A stretch of DNA of 64,000 nucleotides. Source: Oscillospiraceae bacterium (lineage in GTDB: Bacteria > Bacillota > Clostridia > Oscillospirales > CAG-272). Shown piece by piece: positions 1 through 7,598 of the stretch. The position numbers and the translations under genes were made by a program. The DNA lies in the NCBI GenBank assembly GCA_015065105.1, contig SVQZ01000008.1, positions 1-64,000 of the forward strand, given 5' to 3'. The notes below the pieces were generated by a model that saw only the letters and a list, made by a program, of their open reading frames with translations, was not told the DNA's origin and searched no databases. Position 1 is the first letter of the stretch. Each line of letters starts with the position of its first letter.

Positions 1-2
1 GT

Positions 3-71
3 TTGAATGCTTATTGCGCTTTATTGGGAGTGGTAATTCTTAATATCTTATATCGGTATGACGGAGAGTAG
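3..71 (+). CDS. C-terminal end of a possible membrane protein (partial, cut by window edge)
   Basis: An open frame enters from the left edge and ends at TAG 69-71. It encodes about 22 residues, with a hydrophobic run (CALLGVVILNIL) followed by a short polar tail ending YRYDGE, as expected for the last transmembrane segment of a membrane protein. A strong terminator follows about 50 bases later in the right orientation. Nothing more can be said without the upstream sequence; it may be a chance frame. Confidence 0.35.
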   Translation: MNAYCALLGVVILNILYRYDGE

Positions 72-123
72 TACTTAATTAATAATTACTTTCACACGTC
101 CGACCGACTTTTTCGACAGTCTG

Positions 124-150
124 AAAAGAGACCGTTTCGGTCTCTTTTTT
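124..150. terminator. bidirectional intrinsic terminator
   Basis: Perfect 11-bp stem (124-134 with 138-148, loop TTT), with T runs on both strands. It lies between the rightward partial frame and the leftward galactosidase operon and can serve both. Confidence 0.85.
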
Positions 151-346
151 AATTAAACAAAGTGCAGCCTATACTTTTAAAATGCTCTATCTTTTTATCG
201 ATTACCGAAACCTCTACCCCAAAATGCTCCGCAAGACAATTTTTACAAAGCAGCTCTTCCTCGGCGGCGGCTCGGTTTACCATACGCTTATATACGGCAC
301 GTTCGTTTTTTTCAATATGCTTACCGCATTTTTTACAGGTCGCCAT
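149..346 (-). CDS. small zinc-ribbon protein of unknown function
   Basis: A 65-residue protein with two CxxC knuckles, CKKCGK near the N-terminus and CKNC in the middle, spaced as in a zinc ribbon, followed by a charged helix. The pattern resembles small uncharacterised clostridial proteins ending ...IEHFKSIGCTLF; no function is known to me. A frame with a TTG start at 358 is possible, but the ATG at 346 begins MATCKKCG and fits the family better; a weak AAGGTGG site lies 12 bases upstream. The start overlaps the end of the alpha-galactosidase gene by 14 bases, so it is the last gene of that operon and probably translationally coupled. Confidence 0.7.
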   Translation of the reverse strand: MATCKKCGKHIEKNERAVYKRMVNRAAAEEELLCKNCLAEHFGVEVSVIDKKIEHFKSIGCTLFN

Positions 347-1484
347 ACTGTAGGTCAACCACCTTGCAACGGTAAAGTCTGCAATCCCAGGGAGCTATCT
401 TCGTGGAATGAACTCCGTTGTGAACAAGCTCCTTCTCTGCTGTCCAGAGCTCTGTCATTTCAAGGGTCTTACCCGTTGACATATTAAGACCGATACGGTC
501 AAGAGGTGTAGAAAGACTTGCTTCCTCGTCATAGAAGTTATAATAGCCTATGGCAAGCTCGCCCGAGGCAAGAAGCTTACAGTAAACGGGATTACCCTTG
601 GGATTCCAGCTTCCTATCTGCCCTATTTCATAGGGCTGCCAGAAGGCGGGATCCTGATTTACCGCAATAATGTCTTTATTAAGAAGTATATCCTTACACT
701 CCTTTGAAATATTGCGAAGGTCTGCACCGATCATAAGGGGCGAGCCGAGATGGCACCAGAAGGTAAAGTGGGATTTATATGCCGCGGTTGCAGCACCTCC
801 CGCAGAAACGTTACCGTTATCGTACATACCCACAACCATCATGTCAAAATCGGCATAGGAGCCCATGGCGGAGTATTTAAGATCGCGATCCACATTATAT
901 GCATGATCCTTGATCGAAGCACCGCTATCCACCATATCTCCTGTACAGCGCCACATATGTGCGCCTGTGGTCTTCATCCATTTTCTTGTTTCATCGGCAC
1001 CCCATGAGCATCCCGAGAAAAGAATATCTCTGCCGCAGTTAGCAAGTGCCATACCCATACGTCGGTAAAGGCAGGCGGGATCAGCACCCATAGGCTTAAA
1101 GCAATAATCATATTTTAAGAAATCTACGCCCCACTCCGCAAAGGTCTGTGCATCTATAAACTCGTGCTCGTAGCTTCCCGGAAAGCCCTCGCAGGTAAGC
1201 TGTCCGGCACAGCTGTAAATACCGAATTTAAGACCCTTGGAATGAACGTAATCTGCAACAGCCTTCATTCCGTTGGGGAACTTTTTACGGTCGGGGACAA
1301 GTCTGCCCTTACTGTCACGAACCATTTCCTGCCAGCAGTCATCTACCACAAGATACTCATAACCTGCATCAAGGTAGCCTTCATCTGCCATTATATCGGC
1401 AATTTCGAAAATAAGCTTTTCATTTATATCATGGCCAAAGGTATTCCATGAGTTCCAGCCCATAGGCGGTTTTTTAATTATCAT
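333..1484 (-). CDS. alpha-galactosidase, glycoside hydrolase family 27
   Basis: 383 residues with the GH27 barrel start PPMGWNSWNTFG, the substrate-binding VVDDCW (about 46-51), the nucleophile Asp126 in FLKYDYC, and the acid/base Asp183 in the WRxxxD motif (WRCTGD). A C-terminal beta domain follows. Family knowledge: retaining hydrolysis of terminal alpha-galactosides (or alpha-N-acetylgalactosaminides). No signal peptide is seen, so it is cytoplasmic and would act on imported oligosaccharides. An AAGGAG site precedes the ATG. It lies 12 bases downstream of the UlaG-like gene in one operon. Galactosidase versus N-acetylgalactosaminidase cannot be settled from sequence by eye. Confidence 0.92.
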   Translation of the reverse strand: MIIKKPPMGWNSWNTFGHDINEKLIFEIADIMADEGYLDAGYEYLVVDDCWQEMVRDSKGRLVPDRKKFPNGMKAVADYVHSKGLKFGIYSCAGQLTCEGFPGSYEHEFIDAQTFAEWGVDFLKYDYCFKPMGADPACLYRRMGMALANCGRDILFSGCSWGADETRKWMKTTGAHMWRCTGDMVDSGASIKDHAYNVDRDLKYSAMGSYADFDMMVVGMYDNGNVSAGGAATAAYKSHFTFWCHLGSPLMIGADLRNISKECKDILLNKDIIAVNQDPAFWQPYEIGQIGSWNPKGNPVYCKLLASGELAIGYYNFYDEEASLSTPLDRIGLNMSTGKTLEMTELWTAEKELVHNGVHSTKIAPWDCRLYRCKVVDLQYGDL

Positions 1485-1496
1485 CTTTTCGTCTCC

Positions 1497-2321
1497 TTAT
1501 CTCATATAGACATATCTCTCACCCGGCATAAATATATGGTGAGCAATAAATTTCTTTTCTTTTTCCATACTATCCGCCAATTCACCCATAGGCACTGAGT
1601 TCACGTCGTAAAGATCAAAATGCATAGGGATGAGAATATCCGCGTTCATTTGCTTTGCAAAGTCGATAGCCTCCGAGGAATTGAAATTTCCTTCAATACC
1701 GTTGGCAAGTCTCCATGCATCTCTTCCGTTGGTGGCGATCATTGCAACGTTACAGCTCTTCGTATATTTATCCATCTCGGCATAAGGGCACATATCTCCC
1801 GAATGGAAGAAGGTTATTTCTCCTACCGTAACATAATAGCCAAGCTCCATAAAGTTGCCCTCTGCATCATAATGAAGCTCCTCGTGTGCCGCAGGCATGG
1901 GGGTGACCTTTATTTCATCAAGTTCAATATCCTTTCCCCCAAGGCAGAAAACTATATCCTTATCGTCGATTCCGCATCTGTTTAACGTTCCCTTCGCGTT
2001 GGGAGGGCAAAAATATTTTGCCTTGCTGTTTGCTTTTGCGAAGGGAGTCAACGTATCGGGATCGCAATGATCCTCGTGATCATGGGACAGAAATACATAG
2101 TCCACAAAATCAAGCTCGCACGGATCGATCGGAACAGGATATCTGCGTTTCCAAATTATCTCTTCTGTAGAACATACTCTATCTACATAATCGGAAAGAT
2201 AGGGGTCAAAAAGCAGATACCTTCCGCAAACCTTTACAAGCATACTCTCCTGGCCGAGATACCATACAGCCGCCTGATCATCATTCAATTTTGTGTTAAG
2301 GATCTGTTCTTTCAAATTCAT
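1497..2321 (-). CDS. UlaG-like metallo-beta-lactamase-fold hydrolase
   Basis: 274 residues. The N-terminus WYLGQESMLVK is typical of the UlaG (L-ascorbate-6-phosphate lactonase) family; the metal motif HDHEDH is at 80-85, with further ligands in AAHEE, HSGD and the late PMHFD. UlaG enzymes open sugar-acid phosphate lactones; the substrate here is unknown. First gene of an operon with the GH27 enzyme and the zinc-ribbon protein, which suggests sugar catabolism, but no ula PTS genes are present, so ascorbate use is not supported. AAGGAG lies a few bases before the ATG. Confidence 0.82.
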   Translation of the reverse strand: MNLKEQILNTKLNDDQAAVWYLGQESMLVKVCGRYLLFDPYLSDYVDRVCSTEEIIWKRRYPVPIDPCELDFVDYVFLSHDHEDHCDPDTLTPFAKANSKAKYFCPPNAKGTLNRCGIDDKDIVFCLGGKDIELDEIKVTPMPAAHEELHYDAEGNFMELGYYVTVGEITFFHSGDMCPYAEMDKYTKSCNVAMIATNGRDAWRLANGIEGNFNSSEAIDFAKQMNADILIPMHFDLYDVNSVPMGELADSMEKEKKFIAHHIFMPGERYVYMR

Positions 2322-2348
2322 AATATCGCTCCTTAATTTGATAATTGA

Positions 2349-2377
2349 ATTGTAACATAAATAATATATAAAGTCAA
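2349..2377 (-). promoter_or_regulatory. promoter of the UlaG-like/GH27 operon
   Basis: On the minus strand: -35 TTGACT (2372-2377), 17-base spacer, -10 TACAAT (2349-2354), 28 bases upstream of the ATG. Confidence 0.8.
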
Positions 2378-2378
2378 T

Positions 2379-2404
2379 AAAAGTGCGGCATTAACCGCAC
2401 TTTT
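2379..2404 (-). terminator. terminator of the giant SLH protein gene
   Basis: 10-bp stem AAAAGTGCGG / CCGCACTTTT (2379-2388 with 2395-2404), six-base loop, T-rich tail on the minus strand, just after the stop at 2412. It nearly abuts the -35 of the next operon. Confidence 0.85.
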
Positions 2405-2411
2405 ATCGACT

Positions 2412-5400
2412 CTATTTAGCATAAGTATCATAGCTCATAAATATTTTTGCTGCCTGTGCCCTTGTAACCGGCATCTTAGGTGAAAGGGTCTTGGTGTTAG
2501 TGCTTGTTGAACCCAAAAGACCGATATCAACCGCCCATGCACATCCGTCCTTTGCCCAGTCACCAATACTGTTTACATCATTGTAAATGCTAAGGTCCGC
2601 TTTATTACTTACTGATACACCATTCTTTTCTGCATATCTGTAGAACATTGTAGCAAGCTGTTCACGTGTCATATTTCTGCCAACGCCGAACTTACTTCCG
2701 TCATCTACTCCGTTAACATATCCGTTCTCGTAAGCCCAAATAACTGAAGGACCGTACCATATAGATGCGCTTACGTCATCAAAACTACTTATTGTGTATC
2801 CGCTAAGATCAGCACCCGCAACTCTTGCAAGAATAACAACAAATTGTTCTCTTGTAAGCTTACCGTTAGGATTGAACGTTCCTGCATCGGTACCTGTTAT
2901 ATATCCCTTGCTTGCACAATAATATACACCCTCCGCATACCATGCATCATCAGGCACATCCGGGAATCTATTGATTACCACTACGGGTATTTTTTGAATT
3001 TCTAACAGCTCTGAACAAATATTGCAATATCTTGCTTGTTCGCCTTCTTCTTTAAAGGTTGCTTCTTTTAATACCACCCAATTTCCCGCTTTATGCCCGT
3101 TTGCGGAGTCTTTTTCAACCCTTGTATCCTTTACATCACATCTGTCACATTTTGCAGTTTCTGTTCCGTCCTCGGTACAGCTTGCATCACCGTTGCTTAC
3201 ATAGCTTGTAAAGCTGTGTCCGAGTTTGTCGGTATAATCATCGGTATAACATTCACCGCAATGACAGGTATATTCGGTATAACCATTTTCGGTACAGGTA
3301 GGTTCTGTTACTGCAGCTTTATAGTCATGACCCTTTGCAGGGATTTTTTCAAAGGATGTATAATCACATCTTGTACAGGTCTGATACGCTTTGTATCCTT
3401 CCTCTGTACATGTTGCGTCCTTGCCTTCATGATCAATATAGTCATGACCTAATACATCGGTTTCAATATGCTTTCTTGAAAGCTCGGTTTTACATACTGT
3501 ACAATATACTACTTTATCATATGATCCTTTTTCTGTACAGCTTGAAGCTATAATGTTTTCTTGTACGGATTCTCCTCCCTTGTGACCGAGTGCATTAAGC
3601 ATATCATCGGTGTAGCTATCACCGCATACTGTACACGTGTAGGTTGTGTAACCTGCATCTGTACACGTAGGTGCCGTTACTACTGCTTCGTAGCTGTGGC
3701 CGAGTTTCTCGATCATTGTTGTGTAAGAGTGATTTGCATCATTCTTACATGTATATACGTCATAACCGTCTTCGGTGCAGGTTGCATCTTTATGTTCGGT
3801 TACTTCGTAATTGTGTCCGAGGGCACTTACATAGTTGTCAACATATGTATGTGTTGCATCGTTCTTGCATGTGTATGTGGTATAACCCTTCGCTTCACAT
3901 GTAGGCGCTGTTACTGCAGCTTTATAGTCATGTCCCTTTGCGGGGATTTTTTCAAAGGACGTATAATCACATCTTGTACAGGTCTGATACGCTTTATATC
4001 CTTCCTCTGTACATGTTGCGTCCTTGCCTTCATGATCAATATAGTCATGACCTAATACATCGGTTTCGATATGCTTTCTTGAAAGCTCGGTTTTGCATAC
4101 TGTACAATATACTACTTTATCATATGAGCCTTTTTCTGTACAGCTTGAAGCTATAATGTTTTCTTGTACGGATTCTCCTCCCTTGTGACCGAGTGCATTA
4201 AGCATATCATCGGTGTAGCTATCACCGCAATGGCAGGTATATACTGTATAACCCTTTTCGGTGCAGGTGGGGGGCGTTACGACAGCTTTATAATCATGAC
4301 CTGTAGCGCTGCCCGTTGCAATAATTGTATCTAAAGTACCGCATCCAAATATACATACAGCAGTTTTAGTTCCGTCCTTGGTACAACTTGAATCATTATT
4401 GAAAGTATAATCTTCAAAAACATGATCAGAAACAGCGATTTCACCGCTCTCATAAGACGCACAATTCTGGCAATATCTAATGATCTTACCCTGCTTTTGA
4501 CAGGTTTCTTTTTCAATTATGTTCCATGTTCCCCATAAATGGCTTCCGGGAACACATTCATTTAAAACCGTTACTTCAAATCCACTCGAATATCCCGAAC
4601 ATTCGATATTAACAAAGCATTTACCCGGCTTTGAAGAATCAAAGCCCGTAACTTTGTAATTCATGGTTGTTAATGACTGACCATTATCATAATTAATTTG
4701 AACCGTAAGCTTTTCAGCATCAAAAACTTCGTTCAGATAATACTCGAGCTTTGAAGGTGATACCGAAATACCGATAGCAGATTTTTCTTTAACCTTTACC
4801 TCAAACGTTGTTTCTTTGTCACCATAACTTACTGTTAGTGTTTTGATTCCTGCGGTGTAAGAACTAAAGCCACTTACCGTAAAGCCATTCGTTATGGTTT
4901 TTGTAGTATTATCGTTATAATATAACGTTAACACCAACCCTTCGGTATTCAGCTTTTCACCAACGAAATATTCTGTTTTTATGGGCATAGTTGCTATCGA
5001 AACAGCCGTTAAAGTAAGCTTCTCCCATTCTGCTCTCAAAATTACATCGTGACCGAATGTAAAAGGCTGTGTTCCCCAACCATCGACCCAAAAATCAGAT
5101 TTCCAATCCGTTCTTCTCCAGCCTGCGAAAATATAACCTGAACGTGTGGGAACAGGATATCCGCCAATAATATCAACAAACAGTTCGTCCTGTATAAAAG
5201 TATATTTTAAATTATAACCTTCAGGCATTTCACCGCCGCCAAGATCAAATATAAGAGTATAACTCTTTGGAGTCCAATGTGCATATAACGTATGATTACT
5301 CGCTGTTTTACATAAAGTTAATTCATTAATTTTAACTCCGTTTTCCGGTTCGGTGTACCAGCCTTCAAAGGTATAGCCCACTCTTTCCGGAATCGGTAAT

Positions 5401-7109
5401 GTACCATATTCCTCGCCATAAACAACAGAAATACTCTCGGTATCACAGGATGTTTGAAGATCCCCGTTAGGATCAAATGTTACGGTGTATGTTTCAGGAA
5501 TCCATTCAGCAACAACGGAAACATCCTTATAATATATATAAACATAATCCGTCCAATCATCGCTATTTAAAACTGTTGTGTTATCAAGAGTCCAACGGTT
5601 AAATATATATCCGCTTCTTGTTGGAACAGGATAGTTTCCGATTATATCCAAAAGTTTTTCTCCGTATTTAAAAGAATACGAATCACTGTAACCCTCAGGC
5701 ATTTTACCGTCTGCTGTATCAAAGGTCAACTTGTATTCGTGATCCTCCCAGCATGCAGTAAATTTAATGTCTTCACGAAAATCGTAGACCATATTATCCC
5801 AATTACAGTTGGGTGAATAACCGCTCATCCCATATAACCAATATTTGAAATCAGAACCTTCCTTTGTGGGAATCGGGTATTTTCCTATAACATCTAAAAA
5901 TTTTTCACCTGTCTTAAAAACATATTCCGTATTATAGCCCTCGGGCATTTCACCGCCTGCGGGATCAAAGGTTAATAGATATTCATTCGGTTGCCATACT
6001 GCTGTAAAAGTTACATCTTTTTCATAACTAAAAATAAAATTATTCCAGTCGATATCAGGATAATAACCGGTTATTCCGTATTGCCAATATAAAAATGTGT
6101 AACCTTCCCTTTTGGGAATGGGATAATTCTCAATAAGCTCCGAGACATTCTGTCCTGATTTAAAAATGTATTCTGTATTGTATCCTTCGGGCATTTTTCC
6201 GCCTTCAGGATCAAAAACGAGCTTATATCTTTCCTCTCCGGGAATTTCATATTTATAATTGGGATAGATTTCAAAAGCAGCACTTGTAACAGAATGATTT
6301 CCTCCGTTATATCCGCTGCAAAAAGCCCCCGCACCATAATAAACAAAGGAAGTATTCAGCGCAAGGTTGGTATAAACCGTTTGAGAAAGTCCGTTGGTAT
6401 TCGCCAATACAATATCGTAGCTGCCGTTTAAATTATCAACCAGTTTTACGATTAATAAATTTCCTTCGAGAGCACTTACAAGATTTGCTTTGAGAGAGGC
6501 TCTGTTCAATAATATTTCCGTATTTCCGTTATACGTACGATAAATTGAAACATAGTCATAATAACCGCGGGCATTTGGACTTGCATTAAAGGTAATTACA
6601 TACCCTTCGGATCCCGCAAGACCGTAATTTACACCCCATTGCCAACTTGTCATACTGATATCGCTGATCATTGGATTAGAAAGAATTCCTATACTGAAGC
6701 ATCCTAATCCGCTATTATCTGAGATCGCATATTGTCCGCCTGTTTTTATATCTACAGCCATACAATATTGAGATGCGGCAACACTCTTCGGAGAAGTAAC
6801 CGCAACAAAATCATCCCATCCGGCGTTAGTGTGCCTTAAGGTCGATACAACATTACCGTTGGAAGAAATACTCAGAGGATTAAAACCTGCCGAGAGCATT
6901 TCATTACCCCATACAGGAACATTCATGTTTTGCAAAGCATTTACATCCGAAGTAAGAAAACATTCATACCAACCAAACCAATCGTCGCTGTATAATGCAA
7001 CGTTGGCAGCTGCTTGTGAAGGTATATCAAGTATCGGAAGAGAAGAAAACAGTACAATTAACAGTAGCGCAAAAGACATTACTCGCTTAAAATGATTTCT
7101 GTTTTGCAT
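2412..7109 (-). CDS. giant secreted SLH surface protein with InlB-type, Ig-like and Cys-rich repeats
   Basis: 1565 residues. Signal peptide 1 to about 34 (hydrophobic core ALLLIVLFSSL). Residues 35-290 match nothing I recognise. About 290-690 hold five Listeria-Bacteroides (InlB B-type) repeats, most with the core MPEGYN and ending in GYxFxxW. About 693-855 hold two bacterial Ig-like (Big_3 type) modules. About 855-1380 is an array of 30-40-residue units with the pattern GHxY..(V)T.PTCTxxGYTxYTC, rich in paired Cys. The last 180 residues are three SLH domains, ARVAGADL-type, closely similar to those at 55582-57042. Family knowledge: SLH domains bind pyruvylated secondary wall polymer. Role is inferred as surface structure or adhesion. 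It has its own promoter and terminator. Confidence 0.9.
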   Translation of the reverse strand: MQNRNHFKRVMSFALLLIVLFSSLPILDIPSQAAANVALYSDDWFGWYECFLTSDVNALQNMNVPVWGNEMLSAGFNPLSISSNGNVVSTLRHTNAGWDDFVAVTSPKSVAASQYCMAVDIKTGGQYAISDNSGLGCFSIGILSNPMISDISMTSWQWGVNYGLAGSEGYVITFNASPNARGYYDYVSIYRTYNGNTEILLNRASLKANLVSALEGNLLIVKLVDNLNGSYDIVLANTNGLSQTVYTNLALNTSFVYYGAGAFCSGYNGGNHSVTSAAFEIYPNYKYEIPGEERYKLVFDPEGGKMPEGYNTEYIFKSGQNVSELIENYPIPKREGYTFLYWQYGITGYYPDIDWNNFIFSYEKDVTFTAVWQPNEYLLTFDPAGGEMPEGYNTEYVFKTGEKFLDVIGKYPIPTKEGSDFKYWLYGMSGYSPNCNWDNMVYDFREDIKFTACWEDHEYKLTFDTADGKMPEGYSDSYSFKYGEKLLDIIGNYPVPTRSGYIFNRWTLDNTTVLNSDDWTDYVYIYYKDVSVVAEWIPETYTVTFDPNGDLQTSCDTESISVVYGEEYGTLPIPERVGYTFEGWYTEPENGVKINELTLCKTASNHTLYAHWTPKSYTLIFDLGGGEMPEGYNLKYTFIQDELFVDIIGGYPVPTRSGYIFAGWRRTDWKSDFWVDGWGTQPFTFGHDVILRAEWEKLTLTAVSIATMPIKTEYFVGEKLNTEGLVLTLYYNDNTTKTITNGFTVSGFSSYTAGIKTLTVSYGDKETTFEVKVKEKSAIGISVSPSKLEYYLNEVFDAEKLTVQINYDNGQSLTTMNYKVTGFDSSKPGKCFVNIECSGYSSGFEVTVLNECVPGSHLWGTWNIIEKETCQKQGKIIRYCQNCASYESGEIAVSDHVFEDYTFNNDSSCTKDGTKTAVCIFGCGTLDTIIATGSATGHDYKAVVTPPTCTEKGYTVYTCHCGDSYTDDMLNALGHKGGESVQENIIASSCTEKGSYDKVVYCTVCKTELSRKHIETDVLGHDYIDHEGKDATCTEEGYKAYQTCTRCDYTSFEKIPAKGHDYKAAVTAPTCEAKGYTTYTCKNDATHTYVDNYVSALGHNYEVTEHKDATCTEDGYDVYTCKNDANHSYTTMIEKLGHSYEAVVTAPTCTDAGYTTYTCTVCGDSYTDDMLNALGHKGGESVQENIIASSCTEKGSYDKVVYCTVCKTELSRKHIETDVLGHDYIDHEGKDATCTEEGYKAYQTCTRCDYTSFEKIPAKGHDYKAAVTEPTCTENGYTEYTCHCGECYTDDYTDKLGHSFTSYVSNGDASCTEDGTETAKCDRCDVKDTRVEKDSANGHKAGNWVVLKEATFKEEGEQARYCNICSELLEIQKIPVVVINRFPDVPDDAWYAEGVYYCASKGYITGTDAGTFNPNGKLTREQFVVILARVAGADLSGYTISSFDDVSASIWYGPSVIWAYENGYVNGVDDGSKFGVGRNMTREQLATMFYRYAEKNGVSVSNKADLSIYNDVNSIGDWAKDGCAWAVDIGLLGSTSTNTKTLSPKMPVTRAQAAKIFMSYDTYAK
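3307..4229. repeat. near-identical 320-bp direct repeats inside the SLH protein gene
   Basis: Positions 3307-3626 and 3910-4229 match with only scattered mismatches, offset by 603 bases (201 codons, so in frame). They encode the same run of Cys-rich repeat units. A recent internal duplication or gene conversion is the simplest reading; the array is likely to vary in length by recombination. Confidence 0.9.
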
Positions 7110-7147
7110 ATGGATACACTCCTAAAATTCATTAATATTATATTATA

Positions 7148-7175
7148 ATTATATACTTTTTCATTTTTTTGTCAA
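7148..7175 (-). promoter_or_regulatory. promoter of the giant SLH protein gene
   Basis: Minus strand: TTGACA (7170-7175), 16-base spacer, TATAAT (7148-7153). AGGAG precedes the ATG at 7109. Confidence 0.8.
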
Positions 7176-7228
7176 TAAGGTATAAAATACTAATATATAA
7201 TGATTAATTATAAATAAAGTATTAAACC

Positions 7229-7257
7229 TTGACAAACACTTCTCATTATGTTAAAAT
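7229..7257 (+). promoter_or_regulatory. promoter of valS
   Basis: TTGACA (7229-7234), 17-base spacer, TAAAAT (7252-7257), placed directly before the T-box leader. Confidence 0.85.
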
Positions 7258-7264
7258 ACTTGTA

Positions 7265-7474
7265 ATTGACGTTGATCAGGAGTAGTACTCGGTCAAGGTA
7301 AAACACAGAGAATGATGTCGTAGGCTGTGAGCATCTGTTTTATCCCCGAAGAAGTTGTCTGTGAGTCAATCGGGTTCTGCCCGTTACAGCGGAGAAGAGT
7401 GCGTTCTTTTACAGAACGAATTCAGGTGGTACAGCGTTAACGGCGCCCTGAAGTTTTTTCAGGGCGCTTTTTTA
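7265..7474 (+). promoter_or_regulatory. T-box riboswitch (valine) with terminator
   Basis: Stem I shows the AGTA loop-E motif (GGAGTAGTA, about 7280) and the paired GAA at 7351-7353 followed by GTT (7354-7356), a valine specifier; the next triplet GTC is also valine. The conserved T-box lies at 7419-7436; its TGGT (7427-7430) complements the ACCA end of tRNA-Val. The terminator is a 9-bp stem (7443-7451 with 7459-7467) and a T run to 7473. Uncharged tRNA-Val should favour the antiterminator and so valS expression. Confidence 0.93.
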
Positions 7475-7482
7475 TTTTGCTT

Positions 7483-7567
7483 TGCCTCCCTTGCCTAAAG
7501 GGTTCCCGAAAGCGAACTCGCAGAGCTTTTGGGGTCCGCGGCTTGCGGTGGAGGGATATTCCCTCAC
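7483..7567 (+). repeat. cluster of three small palindromes between T-box and valS
   Basis: Three short hairpins in a row: CCCTT/AAGGG (7488-7492, 7498-7502), CCGC/GCGG (7536-7539, 7545-7548) and GAGGGA/TCCCTC (7551-7556, 7560-7565). The arrangement, beginning GCCTCCCTT and ending in a GAGGGATATTCCCTC palindrome, resembles intergenic repeat units common in gut Clostridia genomes. No second copy is visible in this window, so the repeat assignment is inference. Confidence 0.4.
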
Positions 7568-7598
7568 AATTTTGATTATTATTTAAGGAGATATAGAA

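Noticed and set aside
60..75. GGAGAGTAGTA resembling the start of a T-box stem I
   Set aside because: Only about 50 bases separate it from the terminator, with no specifier or T-box sequence; it also overlaps the end of a coding frame.
2412..2960. Giant SLH protein and CBM9-SLH protein as parts of one mobile unit
   Set aside because: They share only the SLH domains; no transposase, flanking repeats or composition shift was seen.
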